Source: Collimonas fungivorans (lineage in GTDB: Bacteria; Pseudomonadota; Gammaproteobacteria; Burkholderiales; Burkholderiaceae_D). Taken from it: a stretch of DNA of 64,000 nt. Made by a program: the position numbers and the translations under genes. This document shows positions 31,201 to 39,360 of this stretch, in pieces; position 1 is the first letter of the stretch; each line of letters begins with the position of its first letter. Location of the stretch: the NCBI RefSeq assembly GCF_001584145.1, contig NZ_CP013232.1, positions 2,542,001 through 2,606,000 of the forward strand, read 5' to 3'. Under the pieces are notes generated by a model. The model was given only the letters and a program-made list of their open reading frames with translations, had not been told where the DNA came from and searched no databases.

Positions 31201-32369
31201 TCGGCAACGCCGGGGCCGGTAATGCACAGTTCGCCGACTTCGCCGCGCGGCAGCAGGAGCAGGCCGTTTTCCGGAGACGGCTCAGTCCCCACCTCAGTCA
31301 CTACCTCAGTCATCACCTTAATCACTAGCAAACCGTAATTCGGCAAGGGCCGGCCTATGGTGACCGTTTCATTGGCATGCAACTCAGCCAGGCTGGCCGA
31401 TACCGTGGCTTCGGTCGGGCCGTAGGTGTTGAAGATATGCCGGCCGCTCCGTGTCCAGCGGCTGACCAGCGCTTCCGGGCACATTTCGCCGCCCAGGTTG
31501 ATGATGCGCAGGCTTGGCACGTCCTGGTTGAACAAGGCCAGCAGGGTCGGCACGGCGTGCAATACGGTAATGCCTTGTGCGGCCAGCGCCGGCGGCAAGG
31601 CTTCCGGATCGGACGCCAGCTCCTTGGGCGCGATCCAGAGCGTGGCGCCGGCCAGGTAGCTGATCCAGATTTCTTCGAACGACATGTCGAAGGCTACCGA
31701 AAAGCCCTGGTAGACGCGATCGCTGGCGGTAACTCCCAATACCGCGTTTTCACTGCGCAGGAAATGGCAGATCGCGCCCTGGGTGATGGCGATGCCTTTC
31801 GGCTTGCCGGTCGAGCCGGAAGTGTAGATGACATAGGCCGGATCGCCGCGCTGCACGTTCTGGCGGCGCAGCAACGGCGCCTCTGTGGGCGCCAGCAATT
31901 GCTCGGCGGTCCAGACCTGGCAGCGGCCCGCGTCCAGGCGCGGCGCGAACTGCTGGCAGCTGACGATACCCGGCGCTTGCGCGTCCTCCAGGCAGACAGC
32001 GATCCGCTCCGGCGGCGTATCGGCATCCAGCGGCAGCCATGCGGCGCCGCTCTTGGCGATGCCGGCCTGCATGATCAGCAGGTCAATGCCGCGCGGCAGC
32101 CACAAGCCGACGATCTGGCCCGGACCGACGCCTGCAGCGATCAGGCGTGAAGCGACCAGGTCGGCGCAATGGTTGAATTCCTGATAACTCAGCTGGCGCT
32201 CGCCGAACACCATGGCGGTCTGGGCCGGCATGCGCTCGGCGGTCGCTTCAAGCAAGTCGGCCAGTACCTCATCGCGTATCAGCTCAGGCCGTGCCGGCCC
32301 TTGCAGAACGTCCGGGTGACTGGAAAAACCGCTGGCAGCCGCGTTATCGGCGAGCAAAGACTGAGTCAT
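28296..32369 (-). CDS. Pls/PosA-type one-module NRPS: adenylation, carrier and membrane acyltransferase-like tail
   Basis: 1357-aa membrane synthetase. The adenylation domain (about 30-535) has YVIYTSGSTGKPKG (A3), FDMSFEEIW (A4), FNTYGPTEATV (A5), YRTGDLARIEADGRVQCLGR and DQVKIRGFRVELGEIE. A carrier domain carries LGGHSL near residue 580. The remaining 700 residues hold several membrane helices and three hexapeptide (left-handed beta-helix) blocks, for example GSEVVIGSMTLRAHD, GRHAEISTALGVVPDMLTLGDDTFIADAVLLGDEQID and IGRGVYMNTTDITEFDCVTIGDY. This layout is the TIGR02353-type terminal domain of the family containing epsilon-poly-lysine synthetase. It probably joins one amino acid into a short homopolymer or amide; substrate is uncertain. 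It stands alone, without tailoring genes. Confidence 0.85.
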   Translation of the reverse strand: MTQSLLADNAAASGFSSHPDVLQGPARPELIRDEVLADLLEATAERMPAQTAMVFGERQLSYQEFNHCADLVASRLIAAGVGPGQIVGLWLPRGIDLLIMQAGIAKSGAAWLPLDADTPPERIAVCLEDAQAPGIVSCQQFAPRLDAGRCQVWTAEQLLAPTEAPLLRRQNVQRGDPAYVIYTSGSTGKPKGIAITQGAICHFLRSENAVLGVTASDRVYQGFSVAFDMSFEEIWISYLAGATLWIAPKELASDPEALPPALAAQGITVLHAVPTLLALFNQDVPSLRIINLGGEMCPEALVSRWTRSGRHIFNTYGPTEATVSASLAELHANETVTIGRPLPNYGLLVIKVMTEVVTEVGTEPSPENGLLLLPRGEVGELCITGPGVAEGYLGRPELTAEKFLANPWASGEHDRRLYRTGDLARIEADGRVQCLGRTDDQVKIRGFRVELGEIEEVLARQPGVGTVAVVLRQEDGIDQLIAFIVAESGAEIVPAVLRSALAERLPPYMVPGFFEAMQEMPRLTSGKIDRKTLKARPLALTSAGGLDSDVPETPAELALFAALNKLFPGQPIQRSADFFNDLGGHSLFAAKLASALRANPDFAHVTVRDIYMNRTVGRIAQVLAVAPAAGIAVDTSWSPPSDLKRWLCGAAQAAAVPWLVAMRMMQWLAPFFTYHFFTGDPGDSIALAIVVSVGVFLLATLFEFAIAIAAKWLIAGRLKAGRYPLWGLTYYRWWLADRLIEAAPAYLLSGSTLYSWWLRALGARIGSEVVIGSMTLRAHDLLTIEDGVSIGNAVNFENARVEHGELWLGPITLQRESCIGSYVVMEGNTNVGAFGHVEGQSAISEGQAVPAGRIWTGSPARDAGVFDHASKPPRPPVTRRRQLGESVFFLFGAFLITTLFFMPVFPSFILIDWLDDTDRFPWLQSNGNVPFQLSKYFVMAFPATAVLIVCTALLSAGIRWSLLPRMRAGSWPVRSNIYCSKWLVNQIQESSLSVLHGVYATVYAPLWYRLLGAKVGRHAEISTALGVVPDMLTLGDDTFIADAVLLGDEQIDGGWMTMKPTVISRRSFVGNGAYVPDGSILPENVLIGVHSRTPDNGRMQPGDTWLGSPPINLPAREQTSGFPEHLTFRPSRRRRLGRALVEGFRIVSPHAIVIAVGYTVVLNLMPLAGAGQWGEVVSLLTSAGLLYGIGTFIFIAALKWLLIGRYKKCSVPMWTRFVWLSEGVTNLYEGIAIPNFMSYLRGTPWLPLALNLLGCHIGRGVYMNTTDITEFDCVTIGDYSELNAQACPQTHLFEDRVMKIDHVNIGSRVYMGPRSFVLYSATVNDNAKLGALTLVMKGESIPAGTNWRGCPAAPARI
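31279..31326. repeat. Degenerate 12-bp tandem repeat inside the adenylation domain
   Basis: Four 12-base units with core ACCTCAGTC (31291 and 31303 exact, flanking copies diverged) encode V-M-T-E-V-V-T-E-V-G-T-E at about residues 347-360 of the NRPS, between core motifs A5 and A6. They look like an in-frame loop expansion. Confidence 0.7.
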
Positions 32370-32708
32370 GGATAAGGCAAATAAAAGGGACGGGTGAACG
32401 ATGGCAAGCGGGCGATGGTAGCACGCTGATATAGGTAACGTTCAGACAATTTTGCGCTGGACCGACGCTGTGGTTTTCCTGCTGGCGGCGGGCCTCACCT
32501 GCGCTTGTCCGAGGGCGTTTACGCGAGTGTAGGCAAGGCATTTTTTTATTCCCCGCTAACTAACTTGCAAATTGGAAACTATTGGTCGTATGATGGGGTA
32601 TTCAGGGCCGGGTTTCAAGTACTGTCGTTTTTCGCAATTTCCTGCAATTCCGCTAAAGCTTTCTGACTGTGCAGTGTTTTTGCCAGTGGAGATCAGTGAG
32701 GTTTTGTG
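32370..32708. other. Divergent intergenic region, NRPS / GGDEF-EAL
   Basis: About 340 bases with no convincing gene. It holds the start-side signals of two divergent genes: the plus-strand promoter listed separately, and on the minus strand an AT-rich patch (about 32428-32455) that should carry the NRPS promoter, though I see no clean -35/-10 pair. GC is lower than in the flanking genes. Confidence 0.6.
32565..32594 (+). promoter_or_regulatory. Possible sigma-70 promoter of the GGDEF-EAL gene
   Basis: TTGCAA (32565-32570) and TATGAT (32589-32594) with an 18-base spacer, about 115 bases before the start codon. Confidence 0.45.
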
Positions 32709-35531
32709 ATGCAGCGATTGAAGAAATTTTTCACCATGGACAGCGGCATGCGCTGGATCAAGGTGATCTTGCCTTTCCTGGCGATTGTGGCCTTGATGGT
32801 GGGGCTGCTGGCGTTCAGCATGAACATCCTGTCTTCGGTGCGCGCTTTGGTCGGCGGCGAGAGCCTGTGGTCGAAGGCGCAGAAAGAGGCGGTGTTCTAT
32901 CTGAACCAGTATGCGGTGACGCATGCCGAGGCCGACTACCAGAATGTGCTGAAGGCGCTGGCGGTGCCCATGGGCGGCCGCCGCGCCAGGGATGAACTGG
33001 ACAAATCCGAGCCGGATTTGCAAGTGGTGCGGCAAGGTGTCCTGGACGGCGGCAACCATCCCGACGACATCGACGGCATCATCAGCCTGTACCGCAACTT
33101 CAAGAATTTCAGCCTGTTGCGGGAACCGATCGCCAACTGGAAGATAGGCGACCAGCTGATCGCCGATCTGAGCGTGGAAGCCAGCCGTCTGCATGCGGCG
33201 ATTGCCGGCGGCAATCCGGATCCGCAAACCATGATCGCCAGCGTCGCCCGCATCCGCGAGATCGACGCCCGCCTGGCCCCCCTGGAATTGCGCTTTTCCG
33301 CCAGCCTGGGGGAATCCTCGCGCCGGGTCCAGCGCCTGCTGCTGTTTGCGACGCTGACCATCGCCGTCGGGCTGATGATTTTCGGCAGCTGGATTTCGCG
33401 CTATATCCTGACCAAGAGCGACCAGTTCGAAGAAGCACTGAAGGTCAGCCAGGAACGGCTGCACCTGGCGATGCTGGGCAGTAACGACGGTTTGTGGGAC
33501 TGGGATATCCAGGCCGACAATATCTACTATTCGCCGCGCCTGAAGGAGTTGCTGGGGTACTCCCTGGAAGAAGAGGAGCCGACGCCGCTGCAGTTCCTGA
33601 ACTGCATCTATCCGTCGGACCTGGATGCGGTGCGCGCCAAACTGACTTCGCACCTGCACGACAATTCGCCGTGCGACATCGAGTTCCGGATCGTCACCAA
33701 GGGCGGGGAATTGCGCTGGGTCCGTTCGTGCGCGCAGTCCACCAGCAATTCGGCGGGCGAGCCGGTGCGCATGGCTGGTTCGTTTACCGACATCACCGCC
33801 CGCAAGCGCTCCGAGGAGCAGCTGTATGCCGCCAAGGAACGCGCCCAGGTCACATTGGAATCGATAGGCGAGGCGGTGATCACGCTCAGCACCGACGGCC
33901 TGGTCGAATACCTGAATCCGACGGCGGAAATCCTGACCCGCTGGACGCTGGCATCGGCGCGTGGCTTGCCGCTGGAAAAAATCCTGCACGTGGTTGGCGA
34001 AAGCTCGGGCAACCGGATTCCCGACCTGATCCCTCAGATCCTCGACAACAGCATGCCGATCGACCGCGCTTCCAACCTGCTGCTGGTCTGCGACGACGGC
34101 AGCGAAGTCGCGGTCAACCTGTCGGCCGAGCCGATCCGTAACCTGAGCGGCGAAACCATAGGCACGGTGCTGGTGCTGCACGATGTCAGCAAGGACCGGG
34201 AATATGCGGCCCAGCTGTCGTACCAGGCCAGCCACGACGAGCTGACCGGGCTTATCAACCGGCGCGAGTTCGAGCGGCGCCTGACGGTGGCGATGATCAC
34301 CTCGCGCGACCAGCAGCGCCAGCATGCGGTGCTGTACCTGGATCTGGACCAGTTCAAGGTGGTCAACGACACTTGCGGCCATGCCGCCGGCGACGAGCTG
34401 ATCCGGCAGGTGAGCGTCTTGCTGAAACAGCGCTTGCGCGATACCGACACCATCGCGCGCCTGGGCGGCGACGAATTCGGCGTCTTGCTGGAGAATTGTC
34501 CGGTCGAGCATTCGCTGCGGATTGCCGAAGGATTGCGGCAGACAGTCGCCGATTTCCAGTTTGTCTGGACCAACAAGCCGTTCACTATCGGCGTCAGCAT
34601 CGGCCTGATCAACCTGGCGGGCGAAATGCATACGCTGGGCCAGATCATGAGCGCGGTCGACGCCGCCTGCTACCTGGCTAAGGAAAAGGGCCGCAATCGC
34701 GTGCACGAATACCGGCTGGACGACAGCGAGCTGTCGATACGGCATGGCGAGATGGAGTGGATCACCCGTATCAATGAAGCGCTCACCCAAGAGAAATTCT
34801 GCCTGTTCTCGCAAGAGATTGCCGCCTTAGGCAAGCCTCCCAGCCACGGCGCCCATTTTGAGATACTGCTGCGCATGCTGGACAAGGATGACAACCTGGT
34901 GCTGCCGATGGTGTTCATTCCTGCCGCGGAACGCTACAACCTGATGCCGGCGATCGACCGCTGGGTCGTTTCCACGGTGTTCGCCACCCTGGCCAAAATG
35001 CGGCAGCAAGGGCGCGACCGGGAAATCCAGACCTGCGCCATCAATCTTTCAGGCACCAGCATAGGCGACAGCAATTTCCTCAATTTTGTCCAGGAACAGC
35101 ACGTGAAGTACGGTATCGCGCCGCAAATCATCTGCTTCGAGATTACCGAGACCAGCGCGATCGCCAATTTTGCCAAGGCTGCGCATTTTATCGAGGAACT
35201 GAGAGGAGTAGGTTACCGCTTTGCGCTCGACGATTTCGGCGCCGGCATGTCTTCGTTCGCTTACCTGAAGAATCTGCCGGTCGATTTCATCAAGATCGAC
35301 GGCGGGTTTGTCAAAGACATGCTGAACAGCCCGACCGACTACGCCATGGTCGAGGCGATCAACAAGATCGGCCATCTGATGGGCAAGCAGACGATCGCCG
35401 AATTCGCCGTCAATGAAAGGATCATCGGCACCCTGACCGAGATCGGCGTCGATTTCGCTCAAGGCTACGGCATCGGACGGCCGCGCGCCTTTGGCATCGG
35501 CGTCGACAAGAACCTGCTGAACGCCGGTTAG
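32709..35531 (+). CDS. Membrane PAS-GGDEF-EAL cyclic-di-GMP protein
   Basis: 940-aa inner-membrane signalling protein. Helix 1 is at about 17-40 and helix 2 at about 213-235, with a periplasmic sensor region between. PAS domain 1 spans about 243-365 (LGSNDGLWDWDIQADNIYYS...AGSFTDITARKRSEEQ) and PAS domain 2 about 370-495. The diguanylate cyclase motif is intact (RLGGDEFGVLL, about residue 586). The EAL phosphodiesterase keeps catalytic motifs: FEILLRM near 716, NLSG, FEITET and LDDFGAGMSSFAYLKNLPVDFIKIDG near 838. Both domains therefore look active. ATG at 32709 chosen because GTGAGG lies seven bases upstream; a GTG is one codon earlier. Its last four bases overlap the convergent YcaQ gene. 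Confidence 0.92.
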   Translation: MQRLKKFFTMDSGMRWIKVILPFLAIVALMVGLLAFSMNILSSVRALVGGESLWSKAQKEAVFYLNQYAVTHAEADYQNVLKALAVPMGGRRARDELDKSEPDLQVVRQGVLDGGNHPDDIDGIISLYRNFKNFSLLREPIANWKIGDQLIADLSVEASRLHAAIAGGNPDPQTMIASVARIREIDARLAPLELRFSASLGESSRRVQRLLLFATLTIAVGLMIFGSWISRYILTKSDQFEEALKVSQERLHLAMLGSNDGLWDWDIQADNIYYSPRLKELLGYSLEEEEPTPLQFLNCIYPSDLDAVRAKLTSHLHDNSPCDIEFRIVTKGGELRWVRSCAQSTSNSAGEPVRMAGSFTDITARKRSEEQLYAAKERAQVTLESIGEAVITLSTDGLVEYLNPTAEILTRWTLASARGLPLEKILHVVGESSGNRIPDLIPQILDNSMPIDRASNLLLVCDDGSEVAVNLSAEPIRNLSGETIGTVLVLHDVSKDREYAAQLSYQASHDELTGLINRREFERRLTVAMITSRDQQRQHAVLYLDLDQFKVVNDTCGHAAGDELIRQVSVLLKQRLRDTDTIARLGGDEFGVLLENCPVEHSLRIAEGLRQTVADFQFVWTNKPFTIGVSIGLINLAGEMHTLGQIMSAVDAACYLAKEKGRNRVHEYRLDDSELSIRHGEMEWITRINEALTQEKFCLFSQEIAALGKPPSHGAHFEILLRMLDKDDNLVLPMVFIPAAERYNLMPAIDRWVVSTVFATLAKMRQQGRDREIQTCAINLSGTSIGDSNFLNFVQEQHVKYGIAPQIICFEITETSAIANFAKAAHFIEELRGVGYRFALDDFGAGMSSFAYLKNLPVDFIKIDGGFVKDMLNSPTDYAMVEAINKIGHLMGKQTIAEFAVNERIIGTLTEIGVDFAQGYGIGRPRAFGIGVDKNLLNAG

Positions 35532-36745
35532 AGCGCGGCCCTCAGCATGGTGCGGAACGCCCGTGGCGTGCATTGGTCGATCACCACCTGCGGCGTACCG
35601 TGCCAGCTGGCAAAACGCCGTAGGGTTGCCGCCAGTTCGGTGGCGAACCTCTGGCTGGTGCGCGTGCCTGGTTCAAGATACAGCGCCTTGACCTGGAATA
35701 CGCCCTGGCTGCGATGCGCCTTGGCGTCCAGCCGTCCTGCCAGGACGCCGCGATGCAGGATGGGCAGGGTGAAATAGCCGTAGCTGCGCTTGGCCTCCGG
35801 CGTGTAGCACTCGAGCCGGTAATCGAAATCGAACAGCTCCAGCGCGCGCTTGCGGTCCCATACCAGCGGGTCGAAAGGCGACAGCAGGCAGGTAGCGCTG
35901 GGTTTCAGCAATCCGCCGGCAGCGGCCAGCGCCAGTTCGCGATGCGCGGGGTGGATATACAGCGGCTGCTGCCAGCCTTCGACTGTGGCCTTGAGCAGGC
36001 TGCCGTCTTCGACCAGGGTCTCGGGATCGGGACTGGGGCGGCTCTTGGCGGTGCGGAAATAGTCGCCGATCCAGCTGGCTTTCGCCACGCCCAGCGCCTG
36101 CACCGCCTTGAGCAGCAAGGTGCGCTGGGTATCCGCGGTGGACGGCATGCGGGCATCGTCCCAGCCTGGCAGGATGCGTTCGGCGAGGTCATAGATCCGA
36201 TGAAAATTATGGCGCTTGGCGATCATCAGGCGGCCTGCCGTGAATAGCACCTCGAGCGAACGTTTCTCCGGTTTCCATTCCCACCAGCCGCCGCCTTTGC
36301 CGTCGGTGCGCTTGAAATCGGCCGAGCGCACCGGGCCGTGCTGGCGGATATGCTGCAGCAGCTGCTCTATGGTGGCGGCGTGCTGCTCCATCCATTTGGC
36401 CGAGTACTTCCAGCCCATGGAGCCGGGGTCGATCATGCGATGCCGGTACAGGCCGTAATCCTCGATCGGCAGGAAACTGGCTTCGTGCGCCCAGTATTCG
36501 AACAGCTGGCGTTCCTCCAGCAACTCGTCCAGCCAGCTCTGCTGGTAGCTGCCGAGCCGGCTCCACAAAACCAGGTAAGGGCTGCGCGCCACCACGTGGA
36601 TGGTGTCGATCTGCAGCACGCCCATCTGGCGGATGGCAGCCAGCACGTCTTGCTTGACGGCCTTCTTGCGCACCGGGTTGAGCAAACCCTGGGCGGCCAG
36701 TTGCAAGGCGCGCGCGGCAGGCAGGGAGAGCTGGATGGTCGTCAT
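35528..36745 (-). CDS. YcaQ/AlkX-type DNA glycosylase family protein (HTH_42)
   Basis: 405-aa winged-helix protein of the HTH_42 family, whose characterised members excise bulky or cross-linked alkyl bases from DNA. The family active-site motif Q-x-D is visible as Q45-I46-D47 in MGVLQIDTIHVVARSPYLVLWSRLG; Q-x-D marks the AlkX (YcaQ) branch rather than the Q-x-Q of AlkZ resistance proteins. Other conserved stretches are EYWAHEASFLPIEDYGLYRHRM and LLSPFDPLVWDRKRALELFDFDYRLECY. It lies 12 bases after the broken Dyp peroxidase gene, so the two were probably co-transcribed. Confidence 0.87.
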   Translation of the reverse strand: MTTIQLSLPAARALQLAAQGLLNPVRKKAVKQDVLAAIRQMGVLQIDTIHVVARSPYLVLWSRLGSYQQSWLDELLEERQLFEYWAHEASFLPIEDYGLYRHRMIDPGSMGWKYSAKWMEQHAATIEQLLQHIRQHGPVRSADFKRTDGKGGGWWEWKPEKRSLEVLFTAGRLMIAKRHNFHRIYDLAERILPGWDDARMPSTADTQRTLLLKAVQALGVAKASWIGDYFRTAKSRPSPDPETLVEDGSLLKATVEGWQQPLYIHPAHRELALAAAGGLLKPSATCLLSPFDPLVWDRKRALELFDFDYRLECYTPEAKRSYGYFTLPILHRGVLAGRLDAKAHRSQGVFQVKALYLEPGTRTSQRFATELAATLRRFASWHGTPQVVIDQCTPRAFRTMLRAAL

Positions 36746-36757
36746 GCCGAGGCGGGA

Positions 36758-37642
36758 TCAGATGCCGACGCTGGACAGGTCGAGGCGGCCGTCCTGCAGC
36801 GGCGGGCACCAGTAGTAGCCGCCGGTGACCGGGCGCGAAAAACTGAACAGGGCGTCGACGATGCCGTCTTCGTGGCCCAGCATGCGGCGCAGGACGTTTT
36901 CAAAGCGGTCGCTGGATTCGCCATAGGCGATGAATTCCGTGCCTTGCTGCAGGCCGTTATCCCATGGCATGGAATGGCGCACCATGTATGCCTCGGGTGT
37001 GAAACTTTCCTGCGCCGTGCGTTTGGCGTGGGCTGATTCGGGCGCATCTTCGATTTCCTCGTTGTCGGCGATCTGGCGGCCGATGGTGGCGTCGCGCTGT
37101 GCCGCAGGGAAACCGCGGAAACGCGGCAAATCATGGATCCAGCGTTGTACCGCAACAAAACTTGAGCCTTGGCGCCGGCGCCGTCCGCCACCAGCGCGGC
37201 GGCGATGGCTGCCGCGGCCTTGGGTTTTCGGTGCCGTCTTCGTAGCCAGTCAGGTCGCGGCTGTCGCGATAGCGGAAAGTATCCATCGCATCTTCCAGCA
37301 CCAGCGCTTCTCCCAGCAGCTCGACCAGTTGCGCACTGCGTTCGAACAGGCTGCTGCGGTCGCTGCCGCGCAGCAGGATCCACATGGCCTGCTGGGTCGA
37401 CGGCGCCGCGCAGCCTTGTCCTTCAAGCGCCGGAAACGGGCGCAGGCCGCCGATATGCTGCTCCAGCGCCTGGACCAGGGGGGCGCCTAGTCCGACCACG
37501 CCCAGTCCGCCGCAAAAACCTCGCGCAGCCGTATCAGCGCCGCCTGCGGATTGTGGCCGCCAAGGCGAAATGTGAGCGAGCGGCCGAGTGGCGCGAGTGC
37601 TTCCAGGATTCCTGGCTGGGCTTGGTCTGCTGTTGCTGGCAT
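36758..37642 (-). pseudogene. Dyp-type peroxidase gene with three -1 frameshifts
   Basis: Heme peroxidase of the Dyp family, about 295 codons if repaired. The N-terminal frame starts at the ATG at 37642 (after AAGGA) and gives MPATADQAQPGILEALAPLG to REVFAAD. The next frame gives GVVGLGAPLVQALEQHIGGLRPFPAL to the heme-pocket motif GYEDGTENP. A third gives KAAAAIAAALVADGAGAK, and the first frame resumes with FVAVQRWIHDLPRFRGFPAAQRDATIGRQ to the C-terminus. Each junction (near 37515, 37225 and 37160) is explained by one missing base in a short C or G run. Nothing else is lost, so sequencing error is as likely as decay. Confidence 0.82.
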
Positions 37643-37746
37643 TGCTGATCCTTAATAAAGAAAGAGAGCGAGGAAAGGGTGTGATATTAGCGGATTCTGG
37701 CGACTTTTTGCGAGGCGGCCATTTTTTGTATCGATGGCGCGCAGCA

Positions 37747-39057
37747 CTAACCTCCCGCGGTTTTTGCGCTCTGCCTGGCCTGTCTTGCAAGCAAGCCGGC
37801 GATGATGCCGCGGCCCATGAAATATTCGGTCAGCCTGGTTTTCTGGTGCGGCAGCAACTGGCTGGCGGCAATCAGGCCGGGCCATGTCGCCAATGCCTTT
37901 TTGCAGACCTCGCTGATTACCTGGCGCAGCGGCGGCTCCAGCAGGCCGCTGCGGTTGGCGAACTCGCGCAGGGTAAGCGGCGACAGGAACGAGCGCTTGG
38001 CCTGGCCCTCGGCAAACTTGAGGGCATGGCCGCTGCCGTTCAGGTACACGCTGTACGCTACGACATCGTAGGCCGGCGAGAATTCGACGCTGCCGTCGGC
38101 CAGGTAGCGGATGCCGAAATTTTTCAGGTGAGCGTCGTAGTTGCCTATCAGTTCGTTGACCGCGATGCGGCGCAGCAGCTCATGACAGGCCGCTTCACCC
38201 AGTCCCGGCACGGCTTGCATCACCAGCGCCATGTCGGCATAGGTGGCGCCGGTATATTTCTTGTCGGGATCGACGCCCAGTATCTGGCAAAAATCTTCTA
38301 CGTGCAGGCGCCCGGGCTGGTCGCGGTCGAAGCGTTGCACCGCCAGGAATTGCTGGTTGTCTGCCTCTGCATGCGGATGTTCGGCCATGATCGCCGCCAG
38401 CGGCTGCAGGCTGGCGCTGCATACGGTAACGCCGGCGGCTTGCGCCAGCAGCAGCGACAGGTGCTCGACTTCCGGCAGGTGGTCGTATTGCGCGGTGGGC
38501 AGCTTGCCGATGATATGAGCGTCCTTGTGGCGGGTGCGGCTGACATACCTGCCGCCTTCCAGGATCAGCGCCAGTTTCGGCTGCATGCCCGAAATCGATA
38601 CGCCGTCCACCAGCGGGGCGGCGCTCACGCTTTCTTCTATGGCTTCCTTGTCTTGTGTCACCAGGCGCGTCATCGTGGCCCGCGTCAGCCTGGTCGGGAT
38701 AGCCCTGACGGCGCCCGGCAGGTCGCGGCCGCAGGCTGCCAGCAGTTCGAAATGATCATCCTCCGCGCATTTGCGCTCAAGCGCGATTTGCTTGCGCAAT
38801 ACGCCTTCCGGCAGCAGGTTCTGGAAGAAGGCGGGCAGCCGCATCTGGCCTGGCGAATTGAAAATCGCCGCCAGCGGATTGAGCAGCAGGGCCGTGTCCT
38901 GTTGCGGCGTGGCGGCGCGCATCGAGAGCGACAAGGTCGGACGCTGCGGATCTTGCGCATAGGCGGGGTCGACCTGGAAGCGCACCATGTCGCCGTACTG
39001 GAACAAGACGCCAGCCAGGCGCTCTGCCACGAAAATATCCAGTGCGCTCAGGTTCAT
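37747..39057 (-). CDS. hipA: HipA-family Ser/Thr kinase toxin
   Basis: Toxin of a type-II toxin-antitoxin pair; HipA proteins phosphorylate glutamyl-tRNA synthetase and halt growth until autophosphorylation silences them. 436 aa with the N-terminal subdomain (FVAERLAGVLFQYGDMVRFQV), the PAFFQNLLPEG motif, GMQPKLALI near residue 157, FLAVQRFDRD, the catalytic loop NELIGNYDAHLKNFG near 303-317 and SPAYDVV as the metal-binding Asp. All key kinase residues look present. It overlaps the hipB-like gene by four bases. The target here is not known. Confidence 0.92.
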   Translation of the reverse strand: MNLSALDIFVAERLAGVLFQYGDMVRFQVDPAYAQDPQRPTLSLSMRAATPQQDTALLLNPLAAIFNSPGQMRLPAFFQNLLPEGVLRKQIALERKCAEDDHFELLAACGRDLPGAVRAIPTRLTRATMTRLVTQDKEAIEESVSAAPLVDGVSISGMQPKLALILEGGRYVSRTRHKDAHIIGKLPTAQYDHLPEVEHLSLLLAQAAGVTVCSASLQPLAAIMAEHPHAEADNQQFLAVQRFDRDQPGRLHVEDFCQILGVDPDKKYTGATYADMALVMQAVPGLGEAACHELLRRIAVNELIGNYDAHLKNFGIRYLADGSVEFSPAYDVVAYSVYLNGSGHALKFAEGQAKRSFLSPLTLREFANRSGLLEPPLRQVISEVCKKALATWPGLIAASQLLPHQKTRLTEYFMGRGIIAGLLARQARQSAKTAGG

Positions 39058-39350
39058 TTGCGCCCCTCTTGCCGCGCCAGCGCTGCGGCGACCAGGCTTT
39101 GCACTTCTTCTTCGGCAGGCGTTGTTGCGGCAATCGAAGACGCTACCGCCTTGGGCAGCAGCATCAGTTCCAGCCCCAGCTGGTCGGCTATCGTCATCAG
39201 GGTGCTGAGGCGGGGATCGTTCTTGCCGGACAGGACGCCGCGTATCGTTACCGCCGTCAGCCCGCTGACGCGGCTCATGCTTATGACCGGCAAAGCCAGT
39301 CGCTGCTTGGCCTGGCGCAGGATGGAAGAGAGTTCGCTCAAGGTTTTCAT
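39054..39350 (-). CDS. hipB: HipB-like antitoxin, XRE-family DNA-binding protein
   Basis: 98-aa helix-turn-helix protein (LALPVISMSRVSGLTAVTIRGVLSGKNDPRLSTLMTIADQLGLELML) that should neutralise HipA and repress the operon. The C-terminal tail (about 65-98) is Ala/Glu-rich and could enter the kinase, as in other HipB proteins. It precedes hipA with a 4-bp overlap (ATGA), and the upstream DNA carries repeated TATCTT dyads, the expected operators. Confidence 0.88.
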   Translation of the reverse strand: MKTLSELSSILRQAKQRLALPVISMSRVSGLTAVTIRGVLSGKNDPRLSTLMTIADQLGLELMLLPKAVASSIAATTPAEEEVQSLVAAALARQEGRK

Positions 39351-39360
39351 GAAGATTAAT

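Noticed and set aside
28296..32369. Fatty-acyl or siderophore NRPS
   Set aside because: There is no condensation, thioesterase or tailoring gene; the tail with hexapeptide blocks and membrane helices fits the Pls/PosA group instead.
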